DNA from: Paenibacillus sp. FSL R5-0912
Lineage (GTDB): Bacteria; Bacillota; Bacilli; Paenibacillales; Paenibacillaceae
Reading direction: 5' to 3'
Assembly: GCF_000758605.1 (NCBI RefSeq)
Contig: NZ_CP009282.1
Coordinates: 7,068,001 to 7,132,000, forward strand
DNA: 64,000 bases
Position numbers and translations under genes: made by a program. Below, one piece after another: positions 52,200 through 61,524 of this stretch; within the stretch, counting starts at the first letter, position 1; each line of letters begins with the position of its first letter. The notes under the pieces are model-generated. The model ran no database searches, was not told the origin of the DNA, and worked only from the letters and a program-made list of their open reading frames with translations.

Positions 52200-52565
52200 A
52201 GTTACTCATCTCCAGCTCTCACCCGTTTAATTTTTCTTACCGGTTAAAACTCTCATAATCTAGCAAAAAAAGGATTCGAAGCTACTATTCTTCTGGAAAC
52301 TCATACCGATTTCCTATATGTAGTCCTTTGCGTGTTACAGAAATCATTTTCCCGGAAATTCGATGGTTTCCTAGTTCTAATTACTTAAATTTGAGGTAAA
52401 TTTTTCATATATTATGATTGCCTATAGAGGTAAATTGTCCTAGAATGATATATAGCATATAACCGTTATTTTTACAATTAGGATTTCCAATACTTGGTCA
52501 ATTTTAGCGAAAGTTTCGATAAATCTACCAATCGATTATTAATATCTTTACGGGGGAGATGCTAG
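52200..52565. other. 366-base AT-rich divergent promoter region of the pilus locus
   Basis: Non-coding spacer between pilB (minus) and the 1564-residue surface protein (plus). It is strongly AT-rich and presumably holds both promoters and any shared regulator site. I see no certain -35/-10 pair or operator by eye. GGGGGAGATG immediately precedes the plus-strand start. Confidence 0.5.
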
Positions 52566-55500
52566 ATGAAATTATTCCGGCGGAGAACATGGTTTCTAGT
52601 TTCCGGGGCTACATTTGCGGCTATATTAATTGCTTTGTTTGTCCATTCTTTTGTTCTTTCAGTCAATGCAGTAGTAGATAGTTCGTATACCATCCGTATT
52701 CTTGAGATCACTGATCCAAACAGCACTGCAAGCTTGGCACTGGATGCCAATGATAAATACCCCAAGAGTGAACTCGATGGTCTTCAGGGATTAGCCAACG
52801 TCAAGATTGATACAATGACTATGAAACGCTTCGTATCCCTGCGTGATAACTGGGACGGCAAATACGATGCTGTCTATATCGGTAAAGGGGCATTCAACAA
52901 GACAATGATTAATAGTACAGGATCCACTTCCGAAGCTGATCGCAAGATTGCCCATAATACCACTGCGGTCGAGAATGATATTACCCTCCTCAAAGCTAAA
53001 GAGATCACCGACTACTATATCAGCAAAGGCCTGAATGTCTTCCTTCGCGAGGAGACCTTCAGCCAACAGACTACAAGCAACACTCAGGGTGTCCTGTATG
53101 CAACGTTCAATCCCTACCGCACAGCTACTCGCTCCAATGTAATTTTCCTGAAGAACCTGAACGAACTCAACACACTTACGGCTGCGATAAAGGATGGCAG
53201 TTGGTCTAACCTATCCACTCTTGAGCAGCGCCCTAGACTAACCATTACCAACAAACCTGATAATTACAGCGAGGGTTCTGCTACCGTATATAAGTCCGGA
53301 GACACACTGGTCTTCCCCATCAAGATCGATAACATCTCAGACCCCAAAACATCAGTGCGGGTCAAATTATATATGAATGTGGACTCTTCTCTGCCCGTAA
53401 CTGAAGATACGGTAGTTGCTACCAAAGAAATCACTTCTCCAACAGATACATTGAGCTATACGCTGCCGTCTACTTTCTCAGGGCCGTTGTATTGGAGAAT
53501 GGAAATCAGCACAATTGCCGGACTGAAAGACTTTGATACAGGGAACATCTTTTATAAGGGTATAAAGCCCGTCATCAAAGTACTTCAGATTATGCCTTCG
53601 GGCAAGACAGACAGCAACCTGTTGAATTCAAACAATATGCAGACTTCATATTTGTCCAGCGATAATTACGAGTTGCAGATCACTCCAAAGGACATGAGCT
53701 GGTTCAACACCTATATTACCGACCATGCCAGTACAAGTGATACAACTTCAGGCCTGAACGGAAAATTTGACATGGTGGTCTTCGGTTTCCAGGATATGTA
53801 CGACCGTGTCAGTACGCCAATGCTCTCCAAGGCAGCTGCAGAGGCGGTTAAAGCTTTTGCTAAAGAGACCGGACAGAGTCTGATGCTTACACATGACACT
53901 ATCTTCCGTGAGGTAACGGCTCCTTACCAAGAGAGTACCAATAATTATAACTATTGGAGCCCTTACTTCCACGATATGGTTGGTCAAGCTTTGCCCCGGA
54001 CTTATCTGGGCGGAAACGCGGTGAATCCGTCTACCAAGGTAGTTTCGGTCAACCAAGGGCTTCTGACGCAATACCCGTTTAACCTTGATACAACCGGTAT
54101 GACCGCGAACCGGTATTCAGTGGCTACGACCCATGACCAGTTCTTCCCGCTGAACCTGGAGCGGGCCGATGTTATTCCCTGGTATAATATTTCGGGTTCC
54201 AGCCGTGACACGGACGACAGCTATAACCATTTTTACACCTATTCAGTTGGCAATATTACATTCTCGGGTACCGGCCACACGAACACAAGGTTTCCCGAGT
54301 GGGAGCAGAAGTTATTCGTCAATACCATGTATCGTGCGTTCACCGGCGCCAATCACGCGCCTGATATTACCGTCTATACTCCGCAGGACATGAGTACCAA
54401 GCCAACGTACCAAGACAAATTGACTGTTAGCTATGCCGCTACTGATTTTGATTTCAAGGACAAGGAACTGATCACAGCAATACAGATTAATAAGCTAACC
54501 GACAAGGGAACATACGTAAAGGTCGATGAAATGCTTGAGAAGACTGTCCGTTCGGGTGAAACAGTAACTCAAATCTTCAATAATCCTCTGCATGAGGATG
54601 GCAAGCTGCAGATTCAGATTACTGCAAAGGACAAGCAAGGTGCCCTTGCTACGAAACTTATCACCCTTAATGTCAAAAAGGTAGATTCCAATCTGTCTAT
54701 CAGCCGCACTCTCTCTTCTGATACAGTGGAAAGAGGACAGCCTCTTACCATTACGTATAGTGTAAAACCTAACCCTATTCCGGTTAATACCGTAGACGCA
54801 GGCGACAAAGGTGTTACACAGTTAGTGATCTCAGACATTCAGTATTCAGAGGTATTCCCGGCATATCTGAAATTCAATGATTTGGAGGCTGAAGGCCTCA
54901 CCCATAGCGGGAATGATGCATCAGGCTACACGATCACCAAAAATCTCGGTAATCTCACTTATCATTTGTCAGAGGATGGTCTGACTTATGTGCCTGATGT
55001 AACTACAGGGATCAGCTTCACCGTTACTACAGTACCTACTGAGAAGATACATTATCTGCTTGATAACTCTAATTTGAGCTTTGAGGATCTGCATTCTCTG
55101 CCGGCTGCTACAGCAACTGCCAGTGCTACTGTCAGCCCTATTGCTACTGCCAGTGCTGCAACAGCTCCTGCAACAGCTTCACCTACAGTTGCTGCTACTG
55201 CTACCCCAGCACCAGTAAGTTCATCAAAGATATTCAGTTCGATAAGTAGTATTAGTAGTGAATTCAATGCATTTGTTCTTGGTAATGTTTATCTTAGGAG
55301 TACCAATACGGATGGACGTATCGCTGCGGCTGGAGACGTAGAATTCACCAGCTACAGTCTTTATGGGAATGGAGGTACCCTCAGTAATTCATTGGTAGTG
55401 GGAGGGAATTTCATCTTTAACGGAGGCAATGGAGCTACAGTTAATGGTAATGTGGCTTATGGAGGCAACTCGACAGTCACTGTTAACAATTCAGTCACCG

Positions 55501-57260
55501 GTTCATTGACTAAAGCTACTCCTATTAATTTTGAAGAAACCGAAAAATATCTTTTAGCACAATCTACTGATTTCACTTCATTAACTGCAAATGGCACTGT
55601 AGGCACCGATCTTAGTTTTGTCGGAACCGATGCTTTACAAAATGTGTTTAACGTTACAGCCAGCACGCTGAATAACGTCAAAATCAATGCACCACAAAGC
55701 TCAACGGTTGTCATTAATGTCTTAGGACAAATCATAAACATCAGTGGCGGATTCGATTTAACAAATATACAAAATAACCATATTATTATGAACTTTCCTC
55801 AGGCTACATCTCTTACTATTAACGGTGTAGCAGTAAAAGCAACGGTACTTGCTCCTTTAGCCAACGTTCAATTCGATAATGGCCAAATGCTGGGCACACT
55901 TATTGCGAAATCACTGCGAACAGATAACGGCGGTTATCTTAAGTTGGGGGTATTTAACGGTACATTGCAGCCTGTAACAGTAGCTACACCAACGCCAGTC
56001 ATAACACCTGCGCCAACTGCAACACCAGAACCGACCGCGGAACCGACACCGAGTCCTACCCCGGCCCCGGTTCTGGCTAGAGTGACAATGAAATTTGATG
56101 CTCTGAGTTTTGATGCAATTGTTAAATTAACCGGTGTTACTTTGAGTGATGCCACCATTCGAGTTAACACCAGCCTGAACATGCTGCCTCAGGCTAATAT
56201 TACTCCCTTGGACGTAAGTAATCCTACCTATACATGGGTTTCAGACAATCCTTCCGTGGCAACAATCACGCAAGAAGGAATAGTCACAGGATTAGCACAG
56301 GGTGAAGCCTCTATTACACTTACAGTTAGAGATATTGTTGGAACTGCCTTCTCAGCTACAGCTAAGGTTGAAGTCATAACACCGGCACTTAATATCTCTG
56401 GTCCATCAACGGGGATTGTTGGCATACCGAACGAATACCATGCCACTTATAATACCGTAAATGATACTATCAAGGGTTATGAATGGTCGATTAAGCCCGA
56501 CAGTAATACGGCAGGTGCAGTACTGGATTTTGATTCCACCAAATCACTTAATGATTATGCAACCTTAGTAGCTTCCCAATCCGGTCAAGTCGTACTAATT
56601 GCAGTCGCCAAAACCGAAGCTTTCCCAAATGGTTCTGCACCTAGAGAAGTTACGGTTACCTTCACCAATCCAGTCCAAGAGTTTGTCATTGAAGGACCAC
56701 CTTCAGTGAAGGTTAACGATACAATCTCACTAACGATTAGGGTCATTAGACCATTGCCTTACGATCCGGCCGAATATGCTTGGAGCTTTGTAGGCGACGG
56801 TCGCACATACGCAACATTCACGAATGAACCGGACAGCAGTAGTCATATTAAACTGACTGGCCTAAAGATTACAGATATCAACCAGCCGGTGGTTGTGAAG
56901 GCCTCCTTGAAGGGAGCACCAGCAGAACAACCCGTCGAAGCAATATTCAATGTAACTGTGGGAACCCGCTTGACTGACCTGAAGTTAATTGAATCCATCG
57001 ATATTGGTGTGGGAAAAGAAAACTCCCGTGACCTGTGTGATTCCAAGTACCTTACGTTGTACCCGGAGGATATAGAGTTGAAGGACGTAATAGACAAGTT
57101 GGAATGGAGCAGCAGCAACCCGGCAGTGGTAGCAGTGTCTTCTGACGGCAAAATTACAGGCTTGATTAAAGGATCTGCAAAAGTTACGGTCATATTCAAA
57201 GATGATCCTTCAATCAAATCTTCAGTCATGGTCAACGTACTTAACGAAGACCGTTACTAA
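52566..57260 (+). CDS. Giant surface protein with DUF5057, choice-of-anchor-A and Ig-like domains
   Basis: A 1564-residue exported protein. A signal or anchor helix spans residues about 9-33. DUF5057-like regions begin SYTIRILEITDP (about 41) and include a GAT-like fold near 399 (KFDMVVFGFQDMYDR). An Ig-like unit (about 598-702) and an Ala/Thr-rich linker (845-885) follow. A choice-of-anchor-A beta-helix domain (about 899-1135) carries FNAFVLGNVYL, GRIAAAGDVEF, LVVGGNFIF and LAPLANVQFDNGQMLGTLIA. A Pro/Thr linker (1138-1170) is followed by BIG_2 domains near 1211-1254 and 1498-1550. No LPXTG is present. Context suggests an adhesin or pilus-associated surface protein. Confidence 0.85.
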   Translation: MKLFRRRTWFLVSGATFAAILIALFVHSFVLSVNAVVDSSYTIRILEITDPNSTASLALDANDKYPKSELDGLQGLANVKIDTMTMKRFVSLRDNWDGKYDAVYIGKGAFNKTMINSTGSTSEADRKIAHNTTAVENDITLLKAKEITDYYISKGLNVFLREETFSQQTTSNTQGVLYATFNPYRTATRSNVIFLKNLNELNTLTAAIKDGSWSNLSTLEQRPRLTITNKPDNYSEGSATVYKSGDTLVFPIKIDNISDPKTSVRVKLYMNVDSSLPVTEDTVVATKEITSPTDTLSYTLPSTFSGPLYWRMEISTIAGLKDFDTGNIFYKGIKPVIKVLQIMPSGKTDSNLLNSNNMQTSYLSSDNYELQITPKDMSWFNTYITDHASTSDTTSGLNGKFDMVVFGFQDMYDRVSTPMLSKAAAEAVKAFAKETGQSLMLTHDTIFREVTAPYQESTNNYNYWSPYFHDMVGQALPRTYLGGNAVNPSTKVVSVNQGLLTQYPFNLDTTGMTANRYSVATTHDQFFPLNLERADVIPWYNISGSSRDTDDSYNHFYTYSVGNITFSGTGHTNTRFPEWEQKLFVNTMYRAFTGANHAPDITVYTPQDMSTKPTYQDKLTVSYAATDFDFKDKELITAIQINKLTDKGTYVKVDEMLEKTVRSGETVTQIFNNPLHEDGKLQIQITAKDKQGALATKLITLNVKKVDSNLSISRTLSSDTVERGQPLTITYSVKPNPIPVNTVDAGDKGVTQLVISDIQYSEVFPAYLKFNDLEAEGLTHSGNDASGYTITKNLGNLTYHLSEDGLTYVPDVTTGISFTVTTVPTEKIHYLLDNSNLSFEDLHSLPAATATASATVSPIATASAATAPATASPTVAATATPAPVSSSKIFSSISSISSEFNAFVLGNVYLRSTNTDGRIAAAGDVEFTSYSLYGNGGTLSNSLVVGGNFIFNGGNGATVNGNVAYGGNSTVTVNNSVTGSLTKATPINFEETEKYLLAQSTDFTSLTANGTVGTDLSFVGTDALQNVFNVTASTLNNVKINAPQSSTVVINVLGQIINISGGFDLTNIQNNHIIMNFPQATSLTINGVAVKATVLAPLANVQFDNGQMLGTLIAKSLRTDNGGYLKLGVFNGTLQPVTVATPTPVITPAPTATPEPTAEPTPSPTPAPVLARVTMKFDALSFDAIVKLTGVTLSDATIRVNTSLNMLPQANITPLDVSNPTYTWVSDNPSVATITQEGIVTGLAQGEASITLTVRDIVGTAFSATAKVEVITPALNISGPSTGIVGIPNEYHATYNTVNDTIKGYEWSIKPDSNTAGAVLDFDSTKSLNDYATLVASQSGQVVLIAVAKTEAFPNGSAPREVTVTFTNPVQEFVIEGPPSVKVNDTISLTIRVIRPLPYDPAEYAWSFVGDGRTYATFTNEPDSSSHIKLTGLKITDINQPVVVKASLKGAPAEQPVEAIFNVTVGTRLTDLKLIESIDIGVGKENSRDLCDSKYLTLYPEDIELKDVIDKLEWSSSNPAVVAVSSDGKITGLIKGSAKVTVIFKDDPSIKSSVMVNVLNEDRY

Positions 57261-57277
57261 TTTAACAGCTCCATGAA

Positions 57278-57320
57278 GAAACCCCGGCCAGCATCCAGTG
57301 GATGTGAACCGGGGTTTCTC
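57278..57320. terminator. Terminator between the giant surface protein and the convergent PilX-like gene
   Basis: GAAACCCCGG (57278-57287) pairs with CCGGGGTTTC (57309-57318), with an inner CATCC/GGATG. It serves the plus-strand gene and possibly the minus operon. Confidence 0.82.
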
Positions 57321-57356
57321 ATGGTTATAACTTCTTTTGATAATCAACCTAATTTT

Positions 57357-59129
57357 CTATTTCAGTTTAAGTTCCTCCACACTGATATTGATCGATTGAA
57401 CACGGGGCAATCCCGCTTTTTGGTCGGCGAATACCTTATTGTTATAGGAAGCATTAAATCGAATCTGGCTATCATTCTGAATAACCAAGAAGTTCCCATC
57501 CTCATCTGTCGCACTGCCACGTACCGCGTTAATCGTCAAGTCTCCTTTGGCAAAAAATCCTCCACTTAAAGAAAAGACAGAACCTACACCATACAGCAAA
57601 GCATCTGAATCGGTATAAAAGAAGGCCTCCAATGGCTTAGCCGATGCAGCATCGGTGAAGGCTGCCAAACGGTTAATTAGAATAGGGCCCTGCGAAATTA
57701 GAACCAGTTCTTTATCGTTCATCCCCTGAATTGAAGCATCCTCTACAAGAGTGGTGTACTCCTTATCACTGCCTGTCAACTGTGACTGCTGCAAAGCGAA
57801 GATTGTGGAATCGAATTCAACCTTGCCTCTAATCTCTACTTTTCCCGTGACGAGGATATTCGCTTGTACTTGCACAGGAGTAGAACGTCCAGAATTGTCA
57901 ATCTTCAGATTTCCGTCAATGATGTACCAGTTTTTATCCTTATTGGCATATTGAATTCCCTCAAGCTCAATACCGTCCAAGGTTAAATCACCTTCGTAAA
58001 CAAGAGATCTGCTAGGTTTGGTTAGTTGTTTCACTATTTCATCATAGGACTTTTGGGCTTTCAGGCCAATTTCTGTAGTATCAGCCGGATCAGGCTTTGG
58101 AGGTAGGACCTCCGGATGATCAAATATTGTATCATAGGTTCCAATAAGATATTCGGCTAAAGTTCCTTTCTCCACATTGTTGAGAATTTCCGAGCGTATG
58201 GCAAGACCACCCATTGCCTCTGCAACCTTATCTGTAAAAGAGGAAATAACATTCACTTCTACAAAGCTGCGGTGATTCTTGATCTTCACATTATCTGATT
58301 TAATCTTCCCCGTCATATCAGTAGTTGAGGTTATTTTATCTGCAGTAAGGTTGCCCAAAATCTGATCCTGATATATTAGCTTCTGTAGTGATTGTACATG
58401 CGCCTCTCCTTCAAGCTGAAAAAGCTTGGAATAAAACGTATGGTCTACTCCTTTATATCTGTAATTAGCAGTATCACTGATTGTTAAAGTGTCCCCTGCG
58501 TATATATTGCCCTTAATATATGGAGAACCATTTATAGTCAGGTTATGCTCAGAACCCAGTGTGTAGTTGAGAAAATCGGGAAAAGTATCAATAACAACTA
58601 CCTGTGATAAATTTCGGACAACCCCATTAATCTCTGCCTGGGAGTTCAAAGTCAGGCGATAGCTGACAGGCATACCACTCGTCGGATCTTTTTTCGTCTC
58701 GTAGTCTATACTGGTAATTTTGCCTGATGCCTTCCTTCCATCTGCCTGTAATAAATCAGTGCTGGCGAGCAGAATATTCTGATCATCATATAGATTCCTC
58801 AAAAAAAGATCAATTGCATTATCCAGATCTGACTGGCTAACCACAATGCTAGCTTGGATGGTCTGATTCAGCCGAGCCGTAATATAGGCCACCGCCTCAT
58901 CCAGCGTCTTCTCCGCCAAATGCAGACTTTGCACATCATTCTTACGCGTCTCTGTACGCTGTGCGCCTCCAACTGCTGCAGTAAGTACACTCAATCCCAA
59001 GATCGTAAGAAGCAGAACAATAAACATAACCAGCACTAGGGCAGAACCACGTTCCTCCCGGAAGCGCCTGGCGAATTCCTTCAGTTCTTTAAGTCTCATA
59101 TGACGCTGTGACGGTCCAGCTCCACGCAT
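57357..59129 (-). CDS. PilX-like N-terminal helix with large beta-rich domain
   Basis: A 590-residue protein. The N terminus has ERGSALVLVMFIVLLLTILGLSVLTAAVGG, the PilX_N-type hydrophobic helix that packs into a pilus without the usual FTLIE motif. The rest is beta-rich with repeated short strands (LTINGSPYIKGNIYAGDTLTI, ILVTGKVEIRGKVEFDSTIFA, PILINRLAAF, GGFFAKGDLTINAV), suggesting a beta-helix. I start at the ATG at 59129 with AGGAGG nine bases upstream; the frame is open to 59153. It is last gene of the minor-prepilin operon and is a candidate tip or minor subunit. Confidence 0.8.
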   Translation of the reverse strand: MRGAGPSQRHMRLKELKEFARRFREERGSALVLVMFIVLLLTILGLSVLTAAVGGAQRTETRKNDVQSLHLAEKTLDEAVAYITARLNQTIQASIVVSQSDLDNAIDLFLRNLYDDQNILLASTDLLQADGRKASGKITSIDYETKKDPTSGMPVSYRLTLNSQAEINGVVRNLSQVVVIDTFPDFLNYTLGSEHNLTINGSPYIKGNIYAGDTLTISDTANYRYKGVDHTFYSKLFQLEGEAHVQSLQKLIYQDQILGNLTADKITSTTDMTGKIKSDNVKIKNHRSFVEVNVISSFTDKVAEAMGGLAIRSEILNNVEKGTLAEYLIGTYDTIFDHPEVLPPKPDPADTTEIGLKAQKSYDEIVKQLTKPSRSLVYEGDLTLDGIELEGIQYANKDKNWYIIDGNLKIDNSGRSTPVQVQANILVTGKVEIRGKVEFDSTIFALQQSQLTGSDKEYTTLVEDASIQGMNDKELVLISQGPILINRLAAFTDAASAKPLEAFFYTDSDALLYGVGSVFSLSGGFFAKGDLTINAVRGSATDEDGNFLVIQNDSQIRFNASYNNKVFADQKAGLPRVQSINISVEELKLK

Positions 59130-59142
59130 GGGCAGCATCCTC

Positions 59143-59691
59143 CTAGAATCCAAATTTACTCTTCATTTCCATGGTGTAGTCCCTGCCGTCATACTCCTGT
59201 GCCAATTGGAGTGTAATCTCAATCAGTCCGCTGCCACACGGAGAAGCGCTTGTACAGAACCTGCCGTCAGGCGTTGCAGAGGAAATGAGTGAACCGGTCA
59301 GATCTGATTTAACTGACGTCCGGGAGTCATTGGAAGGCTCCTCTGTTTCGGTGCCAATAACCAGCTTCCCTTGAGTGAAAGCTATCTTGACCACCTCAAA
59401 GCTAGGATCTGTATCGCTTTTCTTCTTTTTTAGAAGAATTCCATCGTTGGTGTTCGTTCTCTCTACCCGCTCCGGGGCAAATGTATATAATTCATTTATA
59501 ATTGAAGACATAATAATATCCGCTTCATCTCTGAGAGAATTTTCGATTGTTATTTTATGATAGCTGCGGAATCCAAGCATAGTGACCATAGAAATGATGC
59601 CCACAATCATTGAAAATAAGGTTATGGCGGCAATAAGCTCAATTAGCGTGAAGCCCTGCTGTGACTTTAGCCGGTCAACGTATTTTTTCAT
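59143..59691 (-). CDS. Minor prepilin, PilW/ComGF-like
   Basis: A 182-residue prepilin with leader MKKYVDRLKSQQG and helix FTLIELIAAITLFSMIVGIISMV, then a beta-rich head. The sequence GRFCTSASPCGSG contains two Cys that could bond. I start at ATG 59691, which overlaps the upstream prepilin gene by 17 bases, rather than at the first codon of the longer frame. PilD should process it. PilV/PilW/PilX-type minor pilins prime assembly and sit at the tip. Confidence 0.85.
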   Translation of the reverse strand: MKKYVDRLKSQQGFTLIELIAAITLFSMIVGIISMVTMLGFRSYHKITIENSLRDEADIIMSSIINELYTFAPERVERTNTNDGILLKKKKSDTDPSFEVVKIAFTQGKLVIGTETEEPSNDSRTSVKSDLTGSLISSATPDGRFCTSASPCGSGLIEITLQLAQEYDGRDYTMEMKSKFGF

Positions 59692-60280
59692 CGGTAATAT
59701 AACCCTCCACCACCGTGCTGACTGTATTCGCATTGGGACCGCCCGGTCCAGTAACTTTTACTTGTACCGGAATCAGATAAGGGGCCATTTCTTGTTTGCG
59801 GGTGTCTATGGCATCCTTCCCTCCACTGCTGCTCTTTCCCGCCAGCATATCCTCATGCAGCTTTGCCTGATAAGTTATATTTACCTCATATTGGATATTG
59901 TTGATAAAAGGATTCAGCACTTCAGGCAGCACCCCCGAATTGATAAACCCCGCATTATTATATAAACAAGAAGCATCTTTACACTGCTCTGCTTCAATAA
60001 CAGGGTGTACAGCACTTTGGCTAGTTTCTTTTACATTAAAGTATTGGCCCATAGCCTCAAAATCCTGCTTCTCCATATAAAAGAGCGCATTACGCGCCAG
60101 ATTGACCATGATCGTCTTATTCTGGTTCGATTTCGAATAGGACAGCGCGTTGGTGAAGTAGGAGGTTAGCACCAGAGAAACTATCGACAAAATCACGATG
60201 GCTGCCAGCACCTCAATCAGCGTAAATCCCTCTTCCTTGCCCCGCTCACGGTTTCGGTTCCACTTGTCTCTCCAAGACAT
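59675..60280 (-). CDS. Minor prepilin, PilV-like
   Basis: A 201-residue prepilin with leader MSWRDKWNRNRERGKEEG and helix FTLIEVLAAIVILSIVSLVLTSYF. The head is small, with AEQCKDASCLYN providing a possible disulfide. First gene of the three-gene minor-pilin operon; it overlaps the PilW-like gene by 17 bases. The order V-W-X is the same as in many Gram-negative minor-pilin clusters. Confidence 0.87.
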   Translation of the reverse strand: MSWRDKWNRNRERGKEEGFTLIEVLAAIVILSIVSLVLTSYFTNALSYSKSNQNKTIMVNLARNALFYMEKQDFEAMGQYFNVKETSQSAVHPVIEAEQCKDASCLYNNAGFINSGVLPEVLNPFINNIQYEVNITYQAKLHEDMLAGKSSSGGKDAIDTRKQEMAPYLIPVQVKVTGPGGPNANTVSTVVEGYITDEKIR

Positions 60281-60486
60281 CCTGTTCGCTCCCTATGCTC
60301 TATTGGATTCAATCATCGGTCTTGAGTCCTGCACCCTTCTCCGTCTCTCTGAATCTTTCTACCTACTTCCATTATATTCTTTCAACTCCGGCACCAGCAA
60401 TGCTTGCAAGGAATAAATCTAGAGATTTCTACAATTTATATCGTTTAGCGGCTGTGCTATTATTTGGGCTGAAAGGGGATATGCAA

Positions 60487-61290
60487 ATGGCTTTAATCGA
60501 ATGCAAGTTTTATTCGGAAGTGCTGGGGCTGAACACCTCGATGACCGTGATTCTGCCGCAGCAGACTACTACACAGATCGGAATGAGTAATGTGTCACGG
60601 GGGAACCTTCACCCTACGCTTTACTTGCTGCACGGCTTGTCCGATGATGATTCGATCTGGCTGCGCCGGACCTCGATAGAGCGTTATGTCGCGCAGATGG
60701 GCATTGCCGTTGTTATGCCTCAGGTCCACCGCAGCTTCTACACCGACATGGCGGCGGGCGGACAGTATTGGACATTTATCAGTGAGGAGCTGCCGGCGCT
60801 GGCCCGTTCGTTCTTCCCGTTGTCAGCGAAACGCGAGGATAACTTCGTGGCCGGACTGTCGATGGGCGGTTATGGAGCGATGAAGCTGGGACTGCGCAAG
60901 CCGGAGACCTTTGCCGCTGCCGCGAGTCTGTCCGGTGCCCTGGATATGGCCCATCATTTCATGAACTGGGAAGATAAATCGCAGAAGACGAAGGAGTATA
61001 TGCAGATTTTTGGAGACAAGGACATTGCAGGCACGCCTGAAGACCTGCTGTGGCTGCTGAAGGAAGTGGACCGCTCCAAAGGGCCGAAGCCCCTTCTCTA
61101 TCAGTGCTGCGGCACCGGGGATTTCCTCTATGAGGACAATCAGACTTTCCGTAAGGCCTGCTCCAAGACCAAGCTGTCACTGACTTACGAGGAAGGGCCG
61201 GGCGAGCATGAATGGGGATATTGGGATACCAAGATCCGTGATGTACTGAACTGGCTGCCACTCGGCAAAGCAAAGTCCGCTGACTTGTAA
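60487..61290 (+). CDS. Alpha/beta-hydrolase esterase (EstA/esterase D-like)
   Basis: A 267-residue cytosolic esterase. The nucleophile Ser125 lies in VAGLSMGGYGAMKLGL (GxSxG). An oxyanion loop appears as TLYLLHGLSDDDSIWLRRT, and the His is in EGPGEHEWGYWD near residue 239. This is the Esterase_D/tributyrin-esterase type, which acts on short-chain esters. I start at ATG 60487 because AAAGGGG lies eight bases upstream; the frame is open to 60295 but overlaps the prepilin promoter area. It stands alone with a strong terminator and is divergent from the minor-pilin operon. Confidence 0.9.
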   Translation: MALIECKFYSEVLGLNTSMTVILPQQTTTQIGMSNVSRGNLHPTLYLLHGLSDDDSIWLRRTSIERYVAQMGIAVVMPQVHRSFYTDMAAGGQYWTFISEELPALARSFFPLSAKREDNFVAGLSMGGYGAMKLGLRKPETFAAAASLSGALDMAHHFMNWEDKSQKTKEYMQIFGDKDIAGTPEDLLWLLKEVDRSKGPKPLLYQCCGTGDFLYEDNQTFRKACSKTKLSLTYEEGPGEHEWGYWDTKIRDVLNWLPLGKAKSADL

Positions 61291-61333
61291 GCGGGTACCC
61301 GCCACGCATGTGAATTATAACTTCATTTTCTGC

Positions 61334-61386
61334 AAAAAAAGACTGTCCTCCCGCATCCTATCGATGCGGTAGAGGACAGTCTTTTT
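61334..61386. terminator. Strong bidirectional terminator between esterase and argH
   Basis: GACTGTCCTC (61341-61350) pairs with GAGGACAGTC (61372-61381), with an inner CCGCATC/GATGCGG. A7 lies on the left and T5 on the right. Confidence 0.92.
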
Positions 61387-61524
61387 GAAAAGATAAGAAT
61401 TTATATGCTTTGCACAATAATGCTCCTTATCTTTCTCGCTGAAGCAATACCGTCCTTATTAAAGGACAGCACAGCCGTTTCCACTTGTTGATTCAGTTAT
61501 ATCCGCTGCCAGCTTAGCTGCTTC

